This document shows positions 1-6,869 of a stretch of 25,630 nt of DNA, piece by piece. A program made the translations under genes and the position numbers. Origin of the DNA: a bacterium (GTDB lineage: Bacteria; UBA9089; CG2-30-40-21; SBAY01); NCBI GenBank assembly GCA_040757115.1, contig JBFLYA010000034.1, forward strand, positions 1 through 25,630, in the 5' to 3' direction. The notes beneath the pieces were generated by a model, which saw nothing but the letters and a program-made list of their open reading frames with translations, was not told where the DNA came from and did no database searches. Each line of letters starts with the position of its first letter. Positions within the stretch are counted from its first letter, which is position 1.

Positions 1-112
1 ATTTTTTTCGAGACGATGGCAAGAAGGGAATATTGTGTGTTTTTAAGAGAAAAGGTAGTTTAAATCTCTCATCTTTATTACAAAACATTAGTAATTACAA
101 CAACTTACAAAC

Positions 113-165
113 ATTTTCAGGAGAAACACCCATGAACCGTGGGTTCACAAATGAGGATGAAAATA
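113..165 (-). repeat. Dispersed ~53-bp repeat with TGAACC palindrome, copy 1
   Basis: Read on the minus strand this is TTTTCATC, then TTTGTGAACC, CGGTTCATG, and TTTCTCCTGAAAAT. The centre is an imperfect palindrome (TGAACC...GGTTCA). The same ordered blocks recur at 13376-13431 and 13541-13595 on the plus strand. The conserved outer blocks and variable 3-nt centre suggest a small hairpin-forming repeat rather than coding sequence. Function unknown. Confidence 0.7.
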
Positions 166-194
166 GTAGGTAGGAGATAGAAGGTGGGAGATAG

Positions 195-260
195 GGAGAT
201 AAGCGTGAGGAGTGGTGTTTTCTTTACTTTCTACTCTCTACTTTCTACTCTCTACTTCCT
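195..260 (+). repeat. Pyrimidine-rich repeat, inverted partner at 25387-25445
   Basis: The block runs GGAGATAAGC, TGAGGAGTG, TGTTTTCTTTACTTTC, then heptamer-like CTACTCT units and CTACTTCCT. The reverse complement of 25387-25445 gives the same blocks in the same order with a few substitutions and one fewer heptamer unit. This is one dispersed element in two inverted copies about 25 kb apart. Confidence 0.75.
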
Positions 261-302
261 ATGAAATTTGCGGATTATTTTTAACAGGAAGAAAAAATTT
301 TT

Positions 303-659
303 ATGCTGACTTTAGCCGATAAAATTCTAATTGGGACTATTTTAATCGCCGCTGGTCTAAGTACCTGGTGGGTATTTGAATCCAGTATAGGTGAAATAGT
401 AGAAATTCAAACTCCTACGGAAGTAAAAAGGGTGAGTCTTTCTAAACAGCAAACTATATTCGCTCATGGAGCGTTAGGCACAACCACAATCGAAATTAAA
501 GAAAAGAAAGTCCGAGTAATAAATTCCCCCTGTCTACAAAAACTATGTGTCAAGATGGGTTGGAAGGATAAAAATGGACAGATAATTGCCTGTATCCCTA
601 ATAAAATTGTCGTGAAGATAATTAGTACAACTCGAAAACAAAAAGTAGATGCGATGTAG
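303..659 (+). CDS. NusG domain II-containing membrane-anchored protein
   Basis: This 118-residue protein has one N-terminal membrane segment (about residues 8-25) and then a small beta domain of the NusG_II type. The family signature is visible as SPC-x4-LC at residues 76-82 followed by a W and then ACIPNKIVV at 96-104, giving cysteines 77, 82 and 97. In many bacteria this family is encoded beside isoprenoid or FMN-related genes, but no such neighbour is seen here. The start has a purine-rich AGGAAG about ten bases upstream. The domain faces outside the cytoplasm if the N-terminal segment is an uncleaved anchor. The biochemical role of the family is not established. Length is normal for the family. 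Confidence 0.8.
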   Translation: MLTLADKILIGTILIAAGLSTWWVFESSIGEIVEIQTPTEVKRVSLSKQQTIFAHGALGTTTIEIKEKKVRVINSPCLQKLCVKMGWKDKNGQIIACIPNKIVVKIISTTRKQKVDAM

Positions 660-952
660 TAGAGCTGTAAAAAAAACACCAGATATGAATAAACCAGATA
701 CGAAGTTCACGAAGAAGTATTCATCCTCTGTTAAGGCAATGTTAAATTTATTGGTAACTATTCAGCCACCAAGGCACCAAGACACAAAGAATATAAAAAA
801 TAAACATAGTAGAAGAATCTATTGCCAAAGAAAAAGATTTATCTGCCATTAAGACATGAAGGTTAAAACCTTGTTTTTAATTTGATTTTCTTAGTGCCTT
901 AGTGTCTTTGTGAGTGAACAGTTACATTTATTGTTAGGCAAAAGGATAGAAA
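660..952. other. Intergenic region holding a miniature element
   Basis: An open frame across 649-852 is not believed to be a gene because it runs through the inverted-repeat element. The stretch consists of AT-rich sequence, the element at 754-925 with its target duplication, and the short left flank of hicA including GTTAGGC at 933-939. Confidence 0.6.
754..925. mobile_element. MITE-like element, 172 bp, with 8-bp target duplication
   Basis: The ends are inverted repeats: the left end starts GTAACTATTCAGCCAC and the reverse complement of the right end starts GTAACTGTTCACTCAC. About 29 of the first 38 positions match. The element is flanked by a perfect 8-bp direct repeat, ATTTATTG, at 746-753 and 926-933, as expected for transposition with target duplication. 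It has no credible coding content. Similar ends recur at 1508-1668, 8030-8354, 9927-9940, 18572-18585 and 20387-20421. A non-autonomous element moved by a transposase elsewhere is the likeliest explanation. Confidence 0.7.
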
Positions 953-1171
953 ATGACAAGGAAGATTAGAGATCTCATAAGAGATTTACAAAGAGCAGGT
1001 TTTGTTGACAGAGGAGGCAAAGGAGATCATCGTAACTTTGCTCATCCAAATGTCACGAAGCCGATTACTATTTCAGGGAAAGAAGGCGATGACGCAAAGC
1101 ACTATCAAGAAAAAGCTGTCCGCCTTGCCATAGAGGAGGCTAAGAAATGGATGAGGAATATAGGTATGTAA
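953..1171 (+). CDS. hicA: HicA-family mRNA interferase toxin
   Basis: This 72-residue protein shows the HicA double-stranded-RNA-binding-like fold signature: the N-terminal RDLIRDLQRAGF helix, then GKGDHRNF (about residues 22-29) holding the catalytic histidine, then a strand with PITISG. The family cleaves mRNAs independently of ribosomes when released from HicB. It is a little longer than the usual ~60 residues through a charged C-terminal helix (AVRLAIEEAKKW). AAAGGA lies upstream of the ATG. Its 3' end overlaps hicB by 25 bases, giving tight toxin-first coupling as usual for hicAB. Confidence 0.9.
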   Translation: MTRKIRDLIRDLQRAGFVDRGGKGDHRNFAHPNVTKPITISGKEGDDAKHYQEKAVRLAIEEAKKWMRNIGM

Positions 1172-1386
1172 AGATTGTGGAATGGTCTGATGAGGACGGC
1201 TGCTTCATAGGCAGTTGTCCAGAGCTTTTCTACGGAGGGTGCCATGGAGATAATGAATACAGGGTTTTCGATGAGTTATGCCAGATTGTAGAAGAAACGA
1301 TAAGAATTTATCGGCAGGATGGTAAACCGCTACCTTCTCCACTTTCTGGTAGAGAGTTGGTGAATACACTCCAGAAGGTTGCCTAA
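1147..1386 (+). CDS. hicB: HicB-family antitoxin
   Basis: This 79-residue protein has the HicB partial RNase-H fold: a first strand YVKIVEWSDEDGCFIGSCPEL, then a glycine turn (GGCHGDN), then a helix (FDELCQIVEETIRIYRQDG) ending KPLPSP. The family neutralises HicA by covering its active site. No separate C-terminal ribbon-helix-helix or HTH domain is visible, so this is the short form and may not repress on its own. The ATG lies inside hicA. The stop codon TAA at 1384-1386 sits within GCCTAAC, the first box of the attC-like site, which argues that gene and recombination site travel together. Confidence 0.88.
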   Translation: MDEEYRYVKIVEWSDEDGCFIGSCPELFYGGCHGDNEYRVFDELCQIVEETIRIYRQDGKPLPSPLSGRELVNTLQKVA

Positions 1387-1514
1387 CCAGGCGTTGCAGA
1401 CGGACGGCGGGGGACTGTGCTGTGATTGAAAGTTTTGTAGTATCTCAAGGGGTAATCGTGCTTATAAAGTTTAGTGGTAATCCTCCCCGCCACCGCTGAA
1501 CTCTGTCGTTAGTA
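1381..1514 (+). other. attC-like integron recombination site
   Basis: R'' box GCCTAAC (1381-1387), a short spacer, then L'' GTTGCAGACGG (from 1392) leading into GGCGGGG. The other half is CCCCGCC, ACCGCTGAAC, a spacer, and R' GTTAG (1508-1512). The two halves fold: reverse-complemented L' reads GTTCAGCGG, matching L'' except for one extra G and one extra A in L''. Such extrahelical bases on this arm are the hallmark of true attC sites. The loop between the stems is about 65-70 nt. The two last bases of R' deviate from the consensus. Confidence 0.7.
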
Positions 1515-1668
1515 TTTAGCCAGAGATTGGCACGGATAGATAGAATGGGTTTAAAAGGATGAAAAGATACTAAACAAGAAAAGCGATTTGCTTTTTAAAG
1601 GTTGAATTTAGATGATATGTCTTAAAAATCAGTGTTTCATCCGTGTGTATCTGTGGCTGAATAATTAC
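1508..1668. mobile_element. MITE-like inverted-repeat element, 161 bp
   Basis: The left end (from GTTAGTATTTAGCCAGAGAT) and the reverse complement of the right end (GTAATTATTCAGCCACAGAT) match at about 23 of 30 positions, both continuing into CACGGAT. It belongs to the same family as 754-925. No target duplication is visible. Its left end coincides with the 3' box of the attC-like site, so either the element used that site or the resemblance of GTTAG to GTAAC is fortuitous. Confidence 0.55.
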
Positions 1669-1720
1669 TATTATCTTTGTATCCTCGTGCCTTCGTGGCT
1701 AATTTTCAAAGGAAGAGAAA

Positions 1721-3517
1721 ATGGAACTTTCGCATATCCGTAATTTTAGTATTATTGCCCATATTGACCATGGAAAATCTACCCTGGCAGATAGATTATT
1801 GGAATATACCAATACGATTGATAAGCGTCAGATGCGAGACCAGGTGTTAGACAATATGGACCTGGAACGAGAACGCGGAATTACGATTAAGGCTCATCCG
1901 GTCAGAATGGAATATACCGCCTGGGATGGAAAAACCTACACTTTGAATCTTATTGATACACCAGGACATGTTGATTTTACTTATGAAGTATCTCGAAGTC
2001 TGGCCGCAACGGAAGGAGTATTACTTTTAATCGATGCCTCTCAAGGCGTAGAAGCTCAAACATTAGCCCATACATTATTAACCAGAAGTCTAAATAAGGC
2101 GATTATTCCGGTCATTACAAAAGTAGATTTGCCAAATATTGATGTTCCTTTAGTAAAAAAACAACTTGCGGAGATTTTAAAACTAAATCCCGATAAAGCC
2201 ATTTTAGCCAGTGGCAAGGAAGGTATTGGTATTGATGAAATATTAGAATCTATTGTTGATGAGATTCCACCACCTACGGGCGATGCGAATAAATCCTTAC
2301 AGGCATTGATTTTTGATTCATGGTTTGATGTCTATCGTGGTGTCGTCGTCTATATTCGGGTATTTCAAGGACAAATAAAACCTGGAATGGAGATTAAATT
2401 AATGTCTAATGATAAGACATATCTCGTGAGTGAAGTTGGCTCATTAAAATTAGACCTGATTCCAACAGATGTCTTGAAAGCCGGGGAGGTAGGATATGTC
2501 ATTGCCGGGATAAAAAATCTTGCTGATGTCAAAATCGGGGATACCATCACCACGGTATATTTTGCGGCAAAAGAGCCTTTACCCGGATACCGTGAATTAA
2601 AACCTATGGTTTTCTGCAGTATTTATCCTGGGGTTAATTCGAGTTTCCCTGAATTACAAAATGCAGTGGAGAAATTAAGATTAAATGATGCCTCCTGGAT
2701 ATATGAGCCAGAAACCTCAACGGCATTAGGATTTGGATATAGATGTGGGTTTTTAGGATTATTACATATGGAGATAATTTCTGAACGGCTTTATCGAGAA
2801 TACGAATTAGATTTAATCTCAACCGCTCCATCAGTTCCATATCGGATTACGAAAAAAAATGATGATGTCGTAATGATTGATACCCCGATTCATTTCCCAA
2901 ATATCGCAGAAATAGCTAAGGCTGAAGAACCTTATATTAAAGCCACAGTGTTAGTTCCTAATGAATATGTTGGGGGGGTATTAAAACTTCTCCAGTTAAA
3001 ACGAGGCATCCAGAAATCATTAAATTATCTCGAAGGAAATCGAGTAATGATTATTTATGAATTGCCACTCTCGGATGTTTTGTTTGACTTTTATGATAAA
3101 TTAAAATCTGTAAGTAGAGGATATGCCTCTTTAGATTATGAATATATGGATTATCGGCAAGTCCGGTTAGTCAAGGTCGATATTTTATTAGCCAATGAAA
3201 TTGTTGATGCGTTATCTTTTTTTGTGCCACAGGAAAAGGCATATCAACGAGGTAAGGACCTGGTGCTTAAATTAAAAGAGGTTATTCCCAGACATCAGTT
3301 TGCCGTGGCGATTCAGGCGGCTATTGGTGGCAAAATCATTGCTCGTGAGACTATTCCCCATCTCGGAAAACATGTCACGGGCAAATGCTACGGCGGTGAT
3401 ATTACCCGCAAAAGAAAACTATGGGAAAAACAAAAAGAAGGGAAAAAGAAAATGAAGTCATTTGGCAGGGTAAATCTGCCTAAAGAGGCATTCCATGCCA
3501 TCCTTAAGATTGAATAG
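1721..3517 (+). CDS. lepA: Elongation factor 4 (LepA) GTPase
   Basis: This 598-residue translational GTPase of normal family length binds the ribosome; the family is implicated in back-translocation and 30S biogenesis. Visible G motifs are G1 AHIDHGKS (13-20), G2 RERGITIK, G3 DTPGH (79-83), and G4 TKVD (133-136), where NKID is usual. G5 is ASGKEGIG instead of the common SAKTGIG. Domain II, the EF-G-like domain III with GFGYRCGFLGLLHMEI, and domain V follow. The LepA-specific C-terminal domain carries CYGGDITRKRKL and KQKEGKKKMKSFG. An AAGGAAG site precedes the ATG. It stands alone between the hicAB region and a convergent gene. Confidence 0.97.
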   Translation: MELSHIRNFSIIAHIDHGKSTLADRLLEYTNTIDKRQMRDQVLDNMDLERERGITIKAHPVRMEYTAWDGKTYTLNLIDTPGHVDFTYEVSRSLAATEGVLLLIDASQGVEAQTLAHTLLTRSLNKAIIPVITKVDLPNIDVPLVKKQLAEILKLNPDKAILASGKEGIGIDEILESIVDEIPPPTGDANKSLQALIFDSWFDVYRGVVVYIRVFQGQIKPGMEIKLMSNDKTYLVSEVGSLKLDLIPTDVLKAGEVGYVIAGIKNLADVKIGDTITTVYFAAKEPLPGYRELKPMVFCSIYPGVNSSFPELQNAVEKLRLNDASWIYEPETSTALGFGYRCGFLGLLHMEIISERLYREYELDLISTAPSVPYRITKKNDDVVMIDTPIHFPNIAEIAKAEEPYIKATVLVPNEYVGGVLKLLQLKRGIQKSLNYLEGNRVMIIYELPLSDVLFDFYDKLKSVSRGYASLDYEYMDYRQVRLVKVDILLANEIVDALSFFVPQEKAYQRGKDLVLKLKEVIPRHQFAVAIQAAIGGKIIARETIPHLGKHVTGKCYGGDITRKRKLWEKQKEGKKKMKSFGRVNLPKEAFHAILKIE

Positions 3518-3596
3518 TGTCGTGTTAAGGGGGGTATCATTAGGTTTCGTAACCTGCAAATGCAATAGCCTTATAACCTCTTAGCTAAAATCAGCG

Positions 3597-4988
3597 TTAC
3601 TTTACAGAAGAAGCACCACCTTCTCCCACTGCCTCTAAATAGCAAATATAGACGCCGATTGGTAGAATATCTCCGTCTTCATCTTGACCATTCCAGGTAA
3701 TACGATGGTCTTCCTTTGCTATTTTATATTCTTGTTCGATTAATCTTTTAACTAATCTTCCTCGAATATCATAGATTCTGATGGAAACATAGCTGGATTT
3801 TGAGAGTGAGTAAATAAGGCTAAAATTCTTTCCTTCTTCTGGACATAAGGTTTTATTTATTATCGTTACTATCCTAATTTCAGGAGGTTTTTCCGCAGAT
3901 GAAATTATCTCATTGGGCAAACCTGAAGTCGGTATAGAAACATACCAATCATTTTTAGAGTTGGTATCTGAAAGGGCATTTCTTGCTATTGACTGCCCGG
4001 CAGAGACCTTTGTGCTATCTATTGCCTCTCCTTGCCATTTCAAAGAGTTAATCAGCTCATTTCTATCTTTATCTTCATCTGCGGGTGGGGTATCATTTGC
4101 CCAACAAACTCCATCTATTATCTCATCGAGGAGATTAAAAAGAACCATCTGGTCAGTAGTTGAGGTAATGGATTCCTTATCTGTAAAAAGGTTTATCCGA
4201 CCATTAATTCCAAAGGTATCATCTTGCCCGGCGAGCCCATAATGTAACAATAAAAACTCACCTGTTTTAATCGTGCAACTCCCAATTATCTTATCTTCAT
4301 CACCATCTAAATCGTTAAAATAAAACCCTTTTATTTCGGCACCATTACCTTTATTCCCATCATCTACACAATAAACTTCAACCCAATCATTGCTCGTAGA
4401 AAACATTATCTCATTGATAAGTAATTTAACCCCTTGAATACCAGGAACATCTAAATAAACACTATTTTGTTTTCCAGGAGTCCCATAAGGGGTTTTCGAG
4501 GAATCCCAATAGAAGTCAGTATTTGAGCCCGATGGATAAATCTTTTCTAATGTCCGACCACTATTAACGGTGCCTGCACCCCAATCATTATCATAAGTTA
4601 ATATATTGACCGGAGTTAAATTATCCTTTAAAGTTAAGGTATCCGTGTTATCATCTAACGAGAAATTCCCTAATTCAACTATATTTATTTGGTCCGGGTA
4701 ACCATATTTATTAAATGTATCTTTATCTTCTATTAGCACTAAATAGTCATAGGATTTAATAGTTGTGGCTGCAGGAATGATTTTATCCTTTGAGCCATCA
4801 TTAAATATCCATTTAGAAATATCAATCTCCTCTTGTGTAGGATTATAAAGTTCTACCCATTCACCTTTAAAGTCTCCGACAAAAGAGGGGGCATCAAACA
4901 TTACTTCATTAATGATGACCGTATCTTGTCCCCACACTATCTCTATTTTTAAAAATACAAGGAGAATAATTATTACCTTTCTCCACAT
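3597..4988 (-). CDS. Secreted lamin-tail-domain protein with FlgD-like C-terminus
   Basis: This 463-residue protein has a signal peptide (1-20, MWRK then a hydrophobic run ending VWG). It then has two LTD (lamin tail) domains: one begins with VIINEVMFDAP and has GEWVELYNP near residues 24-52, the second begins LLINEIMFSTSNDWVEVY near 190. The last ~75 residues form a FlgD-type immunoglobulin-like domain (RIYDIRGRLVKRLI, then GQDEDGDILPIGVYICYLEA), common as a terminal cassette on secreted proteins of FCB and candidate-phylum bacteria. Likely a cell-surface or matrix protein; no enzyme motif is seen. A GAGAGAGG site precedes the ATG, and the start lies within a transposase remnant. Confidence 0.85.
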   Translation of the reverse strand: MWRKVIIILLVFLKIEIVWGQDTVIINEVMFDAPSFVGDFKGEWVELYNPTQEEIDISKWIFNDGSKDKIIPAATTIKSYDYLVLIEDKDTFNKYGYPDQINIVELGNFSLDDNTDTLTLKDNLTPVNILTYDNDWGAGTVNSGRTLEKIYPSGSNTDFYWDSSKTPYGTPGKQNSVYLDVPGIQGVKLLINEIMFSTSNDWVEVYCVDDGNKGNGAEIKGFYFNDLDGDEDKIIGSCTIKTGEFLLLHYGLAGQDDTFGINGRINLFTDKESITSTTDQMVLFNLLDEIIDGVCWANDTPPADEDKDRNELINSLKWQGEAIDSTKVSAGQSIARNALSDTNSKNDWYVSIPTSGLPNEIISSAEKPPEIRIVTIINKTLCPEEGKNFSLIYSLSKSSYVSIRIYDIRGRLVKRLIEQEYKIAKEDHRITWNGQDEDGDILPIGVYICYLEAVGEGGASSVK

Positions 4989-4989
4989 A

Positions 4990-5109
4990 ACCTCTCTCTA
5001 TACACTCTAAAAATCGTAGATAGTCCTCATCCGTAAGAAAGATTGTTCTTCTTTCAATACCTACGGTTACCAATAAAAAAGTCGGGGAAGAGCTGAGATT
5101 AGTATACAA
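4990..5109 (-). pseudogene. Y1 (REP-associated/IS200-like) transposase N-terminal remnant
   Basis: A reading frame contains LVTVGIERRTIFLTDEDYLRF followed by LECIERGY. This resembles the start of REP-associated tyrosine transposases, where a VTxRGNxRxxIF block and then DEDxxRFLExL are conserved. The catalytic HUH and tyrosine motifs downstream are absent: the homology stops near codon 40 and the LTD gene begins there. It is a truncated remnant. A strong hairpin (5144-5179) lies just upstream, as REP sequences often do around such genes. Confidence 0.6.
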
Positions 5110-5143
5110 AATGTTGAAACAAATGTCAATGAGATTTTACGCA

Positions 5144-5179
5144 ATTAACCCCGTTAGAATTTTGTCTAACAGGGTTAAT
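5144..5179 (-). terminator. 15-bp hairpin downstream of glnA; terminator or REP-like
   Basis: ATTAACCCCGTTAGA and TCTAACAGGGTTAAT form a 15-bp stem around a 6-nt loop. The only imperfect pair is C-A on the plus strand but G-U on the minus strand, so the RNA form fits minus-strand transcription, that is, read-through from glnA. There is no T tract after it, so it may protect the 3' end or be a REP-type sequence linked to the adjacent transposase remnant. A second small hairpin GTAAAGG/CCTTTAC overlaps the glnA stop. Confidence 0.5.
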
Positions 5180-5228
5180 CTACGGTAAAGATTATCTATA
5201 TCTCAATGGTTATCGTAAAGGTATTCCT

Positions 5229-6554
5229 TTACAGAATCGAAAGATACTTATCTAACTCGTACTGAGTTACCTGAATCCGATAATCTTCCCATTCCTTCTT
5301 TTTCAAATTAATGAATCTTGGGAAGATATGGTCGCCAAGTGTCTTTTTGACTAATTCGCTCTTTTCAGCAATGGATACTGCCTCTCCCAGACTACCTGGT
5401 AATGATTCAATCCCCAATTCTTTCCTTTCGTCATCAGTTAAATGATAGAGATTTTTCTCCATTGGCTCTGAGAGTGTATATCCTTTTTCAATGCCATCTA
5501 AGCCTGCCTGAAGCATCACGGCGAAGGTAAGGTATGGATTGCAAGCAGGGTCAGGACACCTTAACTCTGCCCTGGTGGCTTGCTCCTTGCCTGGATGATA
5601 GACCGGGATTCTCATTAACGCTGAGCGGTTACGATTACTCCAGGCAATATAAACAGGTGCTTCATAACCCGGGACAAGCCGTTTATAAGAATTCACCCAC
5701 TGGGCAAAAATAGCGCTCATCTCTTTAGCATAGGTTAATTGTCCGGCAATAAACTGTTTGGCGACATTGCTTAAGTGATATTTATCGTTTGGGTCAAAGA
5801 AGGCGTTCTTATTTCCTTTAAAGAGGGATTGGTGGGTATGCATACCACTACCATTTATCCCAAAGACTGGCTTGGGCATAAATGTGGCATAGACTCCATA
5901 TTTCTGAGCTATTTCCTTGACCACTAAACGATAGGTCATAACATTGTCTGCCATCTTCAGTGCATCTGCATACCTCATATCAATCTCATGTTGGCTATGG
6001 CCTACTTCATGGTGACTATATTCAATATGAATACCCATTGCTTCTAAAGCCAGAATGGTTTCGCGCCGCAAATCACTTCCTGCATCAAGGGTAGTCAAAT
6101 CAAAATAGCCTCCTTCGTCAAGCACATCAGTAGCATCAGAGGAATTGAAGTAGAAATACTCAAGCTCTGGTCCAAGATAATAATGGTCAAAACCCATCTC
6201 TTCCATCCTCTTTAATGCCCTTTTCAAGACATATCTTGGGTCTCCTTCATATTTTTTACCTCCAGGCACCAAAATATCACAAAACATCCTGGCTACAGCA
6301 TTCTCTTTTGGTCTCCAGGGAAGTAATTGGAATGTCTCTGGGTTAGGCATAGCAATCATATCGCTTTCCTCAATATCTTGATAGCCGGTGATTGACGAGC
6401 CATCAAACCCCATTCCATGGTCTAAGGCATTCTCAATCTCCTTGTCGGTTATGGCAAAACTTTTTAACTGACCGAGAACATCTGTAAACCATAACCGAGT
6501 AAACTTTACATTGTTCTCCTTGACTAATTTGAGCACATCATCTTTGGTTAGCAT
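5229..6554 (-). CDS. glnA: Glutamine synthetase type I, copy 1
   Basis: This protein makes glutamine from glutamate, ammonia and ATP in the cytosol as a dodecamer. The start is placed at the second ATG, giving 441 residues, because GGAGGTG lies six bases before it; the upstream ATG at 6569 has no ribosome site. Visible motifs are GFDGSSITGY, GPELEYFYF, the metal-binding HHEVGHSQHE, NGSGMHTHQSLF, the active-site NRNRSALMRIP and RAELRCPDPACNPY. The length and lack of the ~25-residue insertion fit the GSI-alpha class, which is not adenylylated. The arginine that mediates feedback inhibition in Bacillus (FVRIEESD) is Asp here (YQDIEESD). A paralogue lies at 14365-15687. Confidence 0.95.
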   Translation of the reverse strand: MLTKDDVLKLVKENNVKFTRLWFTDVLGQLKSFAITDKEIENALDHGMGFDGSSITGYQDIEESDMIAMPNPETFQLLPWRPKENAVARMFCDILVPGGKKYEGDPRYVLKRALKRMEEMGFDHYYLGPELEYFYFNSSDATDVLDEGGYFDLTTLDAGSDLRRETILALEAMGIHIEYSHHEVGHSQHEIDMRYADALKMADNVMTYRLVVKEIAQKYGVYATFMPKPVFGINGSGMHTHQSLFKGNKNAFFDPNDKYHLSNVAKQFIAGQLTYAKEMSAIFAQWVNSYKRLVPGYEAPVYIAWSNRNRSALMRIPVYHPGKEQATRAELRCPDPACNPYLTFAVMLQAGLDGIEKGYTLSEPMEKNLYHLTDDERKELGIESLPGSLGEAVSIAEKSELVKKTLGDHIFPRFINLKKKEWEDYRIQVTQYELDKYLSIL

Positions 6555-6673
6555 ATCTAACACCTCCATCTTTATTTTTTACCCTGTATAACGAGGGATA
6601 TATATTAAAGTAAAAAATCAGCCCTTTTGGTAACCTCTTTTCTCATCTTAATCCGTGTGACAAACTTTTAATA

Positions 6674-6741
6674 GTAAGCGGATTTAGCAGATTGAGCGGA
6701 TTTTTTTATTTTTTTCCGCTCAATCCGTTCAATCCGCTTAC
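6674..6741. repeat. Long imperfect hairpin of GCGGATT-type repeat
   Basis: GTAAGCGGATTTAGCAGATT plus GAGCGGA pairs with TCCGCTCAATCCG, TTCAATCCGCTTAC: about 27 positions with a few mismatches, around a T-rich loop of ~14 nt. It could act as a bidirectional terminator or a small hairpin repeat. A degenerate echo (GTAATCTG...CAGCTTAC) follows within 12 bases. Confidence 0.6.
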
Positions 6742-6783
6742 AATAAAAAATGTAATCTGTTTAATCAGCTTACAAAAAAATTA

Positions 6784-6812
6784 TTGACAAATAATAAAAA
6801 TAGTGTTATAAT
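6784..6812 (+). promoter_or_regulatory. Consensus sigma70 promoter of fic
   Basis: TTGACA (6784-6789), a 17-base AT-rich spacer and TATAAT (6807-6812): both hexamers match the consensus exactly. Transcription would begin near 6819, about 50 bases before the Fic start codon. Confidence 0.85.
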
Positions 6813-6825
6813 TGTATCAAATATT

Positions 6826-6852
6826 GAAGCGATTAGTGAGATTAATCGCTTC
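6826..6852 (+). promoter_or_regulatory. Inverted repeat in fic 5' leader; operator or leader stem
   Basis: GAAGCGATTA and TAATCGCTTC form a perfect 10-bp inverted repeat around a 7-nt centre, directly downstream of the predicted start of transcription and 17 bases before the start codon. Its place suits an operator for autorepression by the C-terminal winged helix of Fic, or an mRNA stem near the ribosome site. No T tract follows. Confidence 0.55.
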
Positions 6853-6869
6853 ATGGGGTGGCATAAAAC

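Larger units (their letters stand above)
1..302. other. Intergenic leader region with repeats
   Basis: No convincing gene is seen in the first 300 bases. The stretch holds one copy of a dispersed palindromic repeat (113-165) and a pyrimidine-rich repeat (195-260) whose inverted partner lies near the right end of the window. The first ~110 bases are AT-rich and could be the 3' flank of a gene outside the window. Confidence 0.6.
934..1508 (+). mobile_element. Putative integron gene cassette carrying hicAB
   Basis: The segment begins just after the G of GTTAGGC (933-939), a perfect match to the cassette-boundary consensus GTTRRRY, carries the two genes, and ends in an attC-like site whose 3' box begins GTTAG at 1508. 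The hicB stop codon lies inside the first attC box, as is typical of cassettes. No integrase gene or further attC site is present, so this would be an isolated cassette or the edge of a longer array. The right boundary is blurred because a repeat element begins at the same position. Confidence 0.55.
6555..6869. other. Divergent intergenic region between glnA and fic
   Basis: This 315-base stretch holds the glnA ribosome site, a long imperfect hairpin (6674-6741), a weaker related inverted repeat (about 6752-6773), and a near-consensus promoter with a second hairpin leading into fic. I searched the glnA leader for ANTAR-type hexaloops or an attenuator and saw none. No clear sigma54 promoter is seen. 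Confidence 0.6.

Noticed and set aside
649-852. Open frame of 67 codons after the NusG-domain gene
   Set aside because: It runs through the inverted-repeat element, its composition is not protein-like, and it has no ribosome site.
6555-6660. ANTAR-type attenuator before glnA copy 1
   Set aside because: No paired hexaloop hairpins with A1/G4 and no leader terminator were found; CCCT...AGGG near 6583-6598 has an 8-nt loop.
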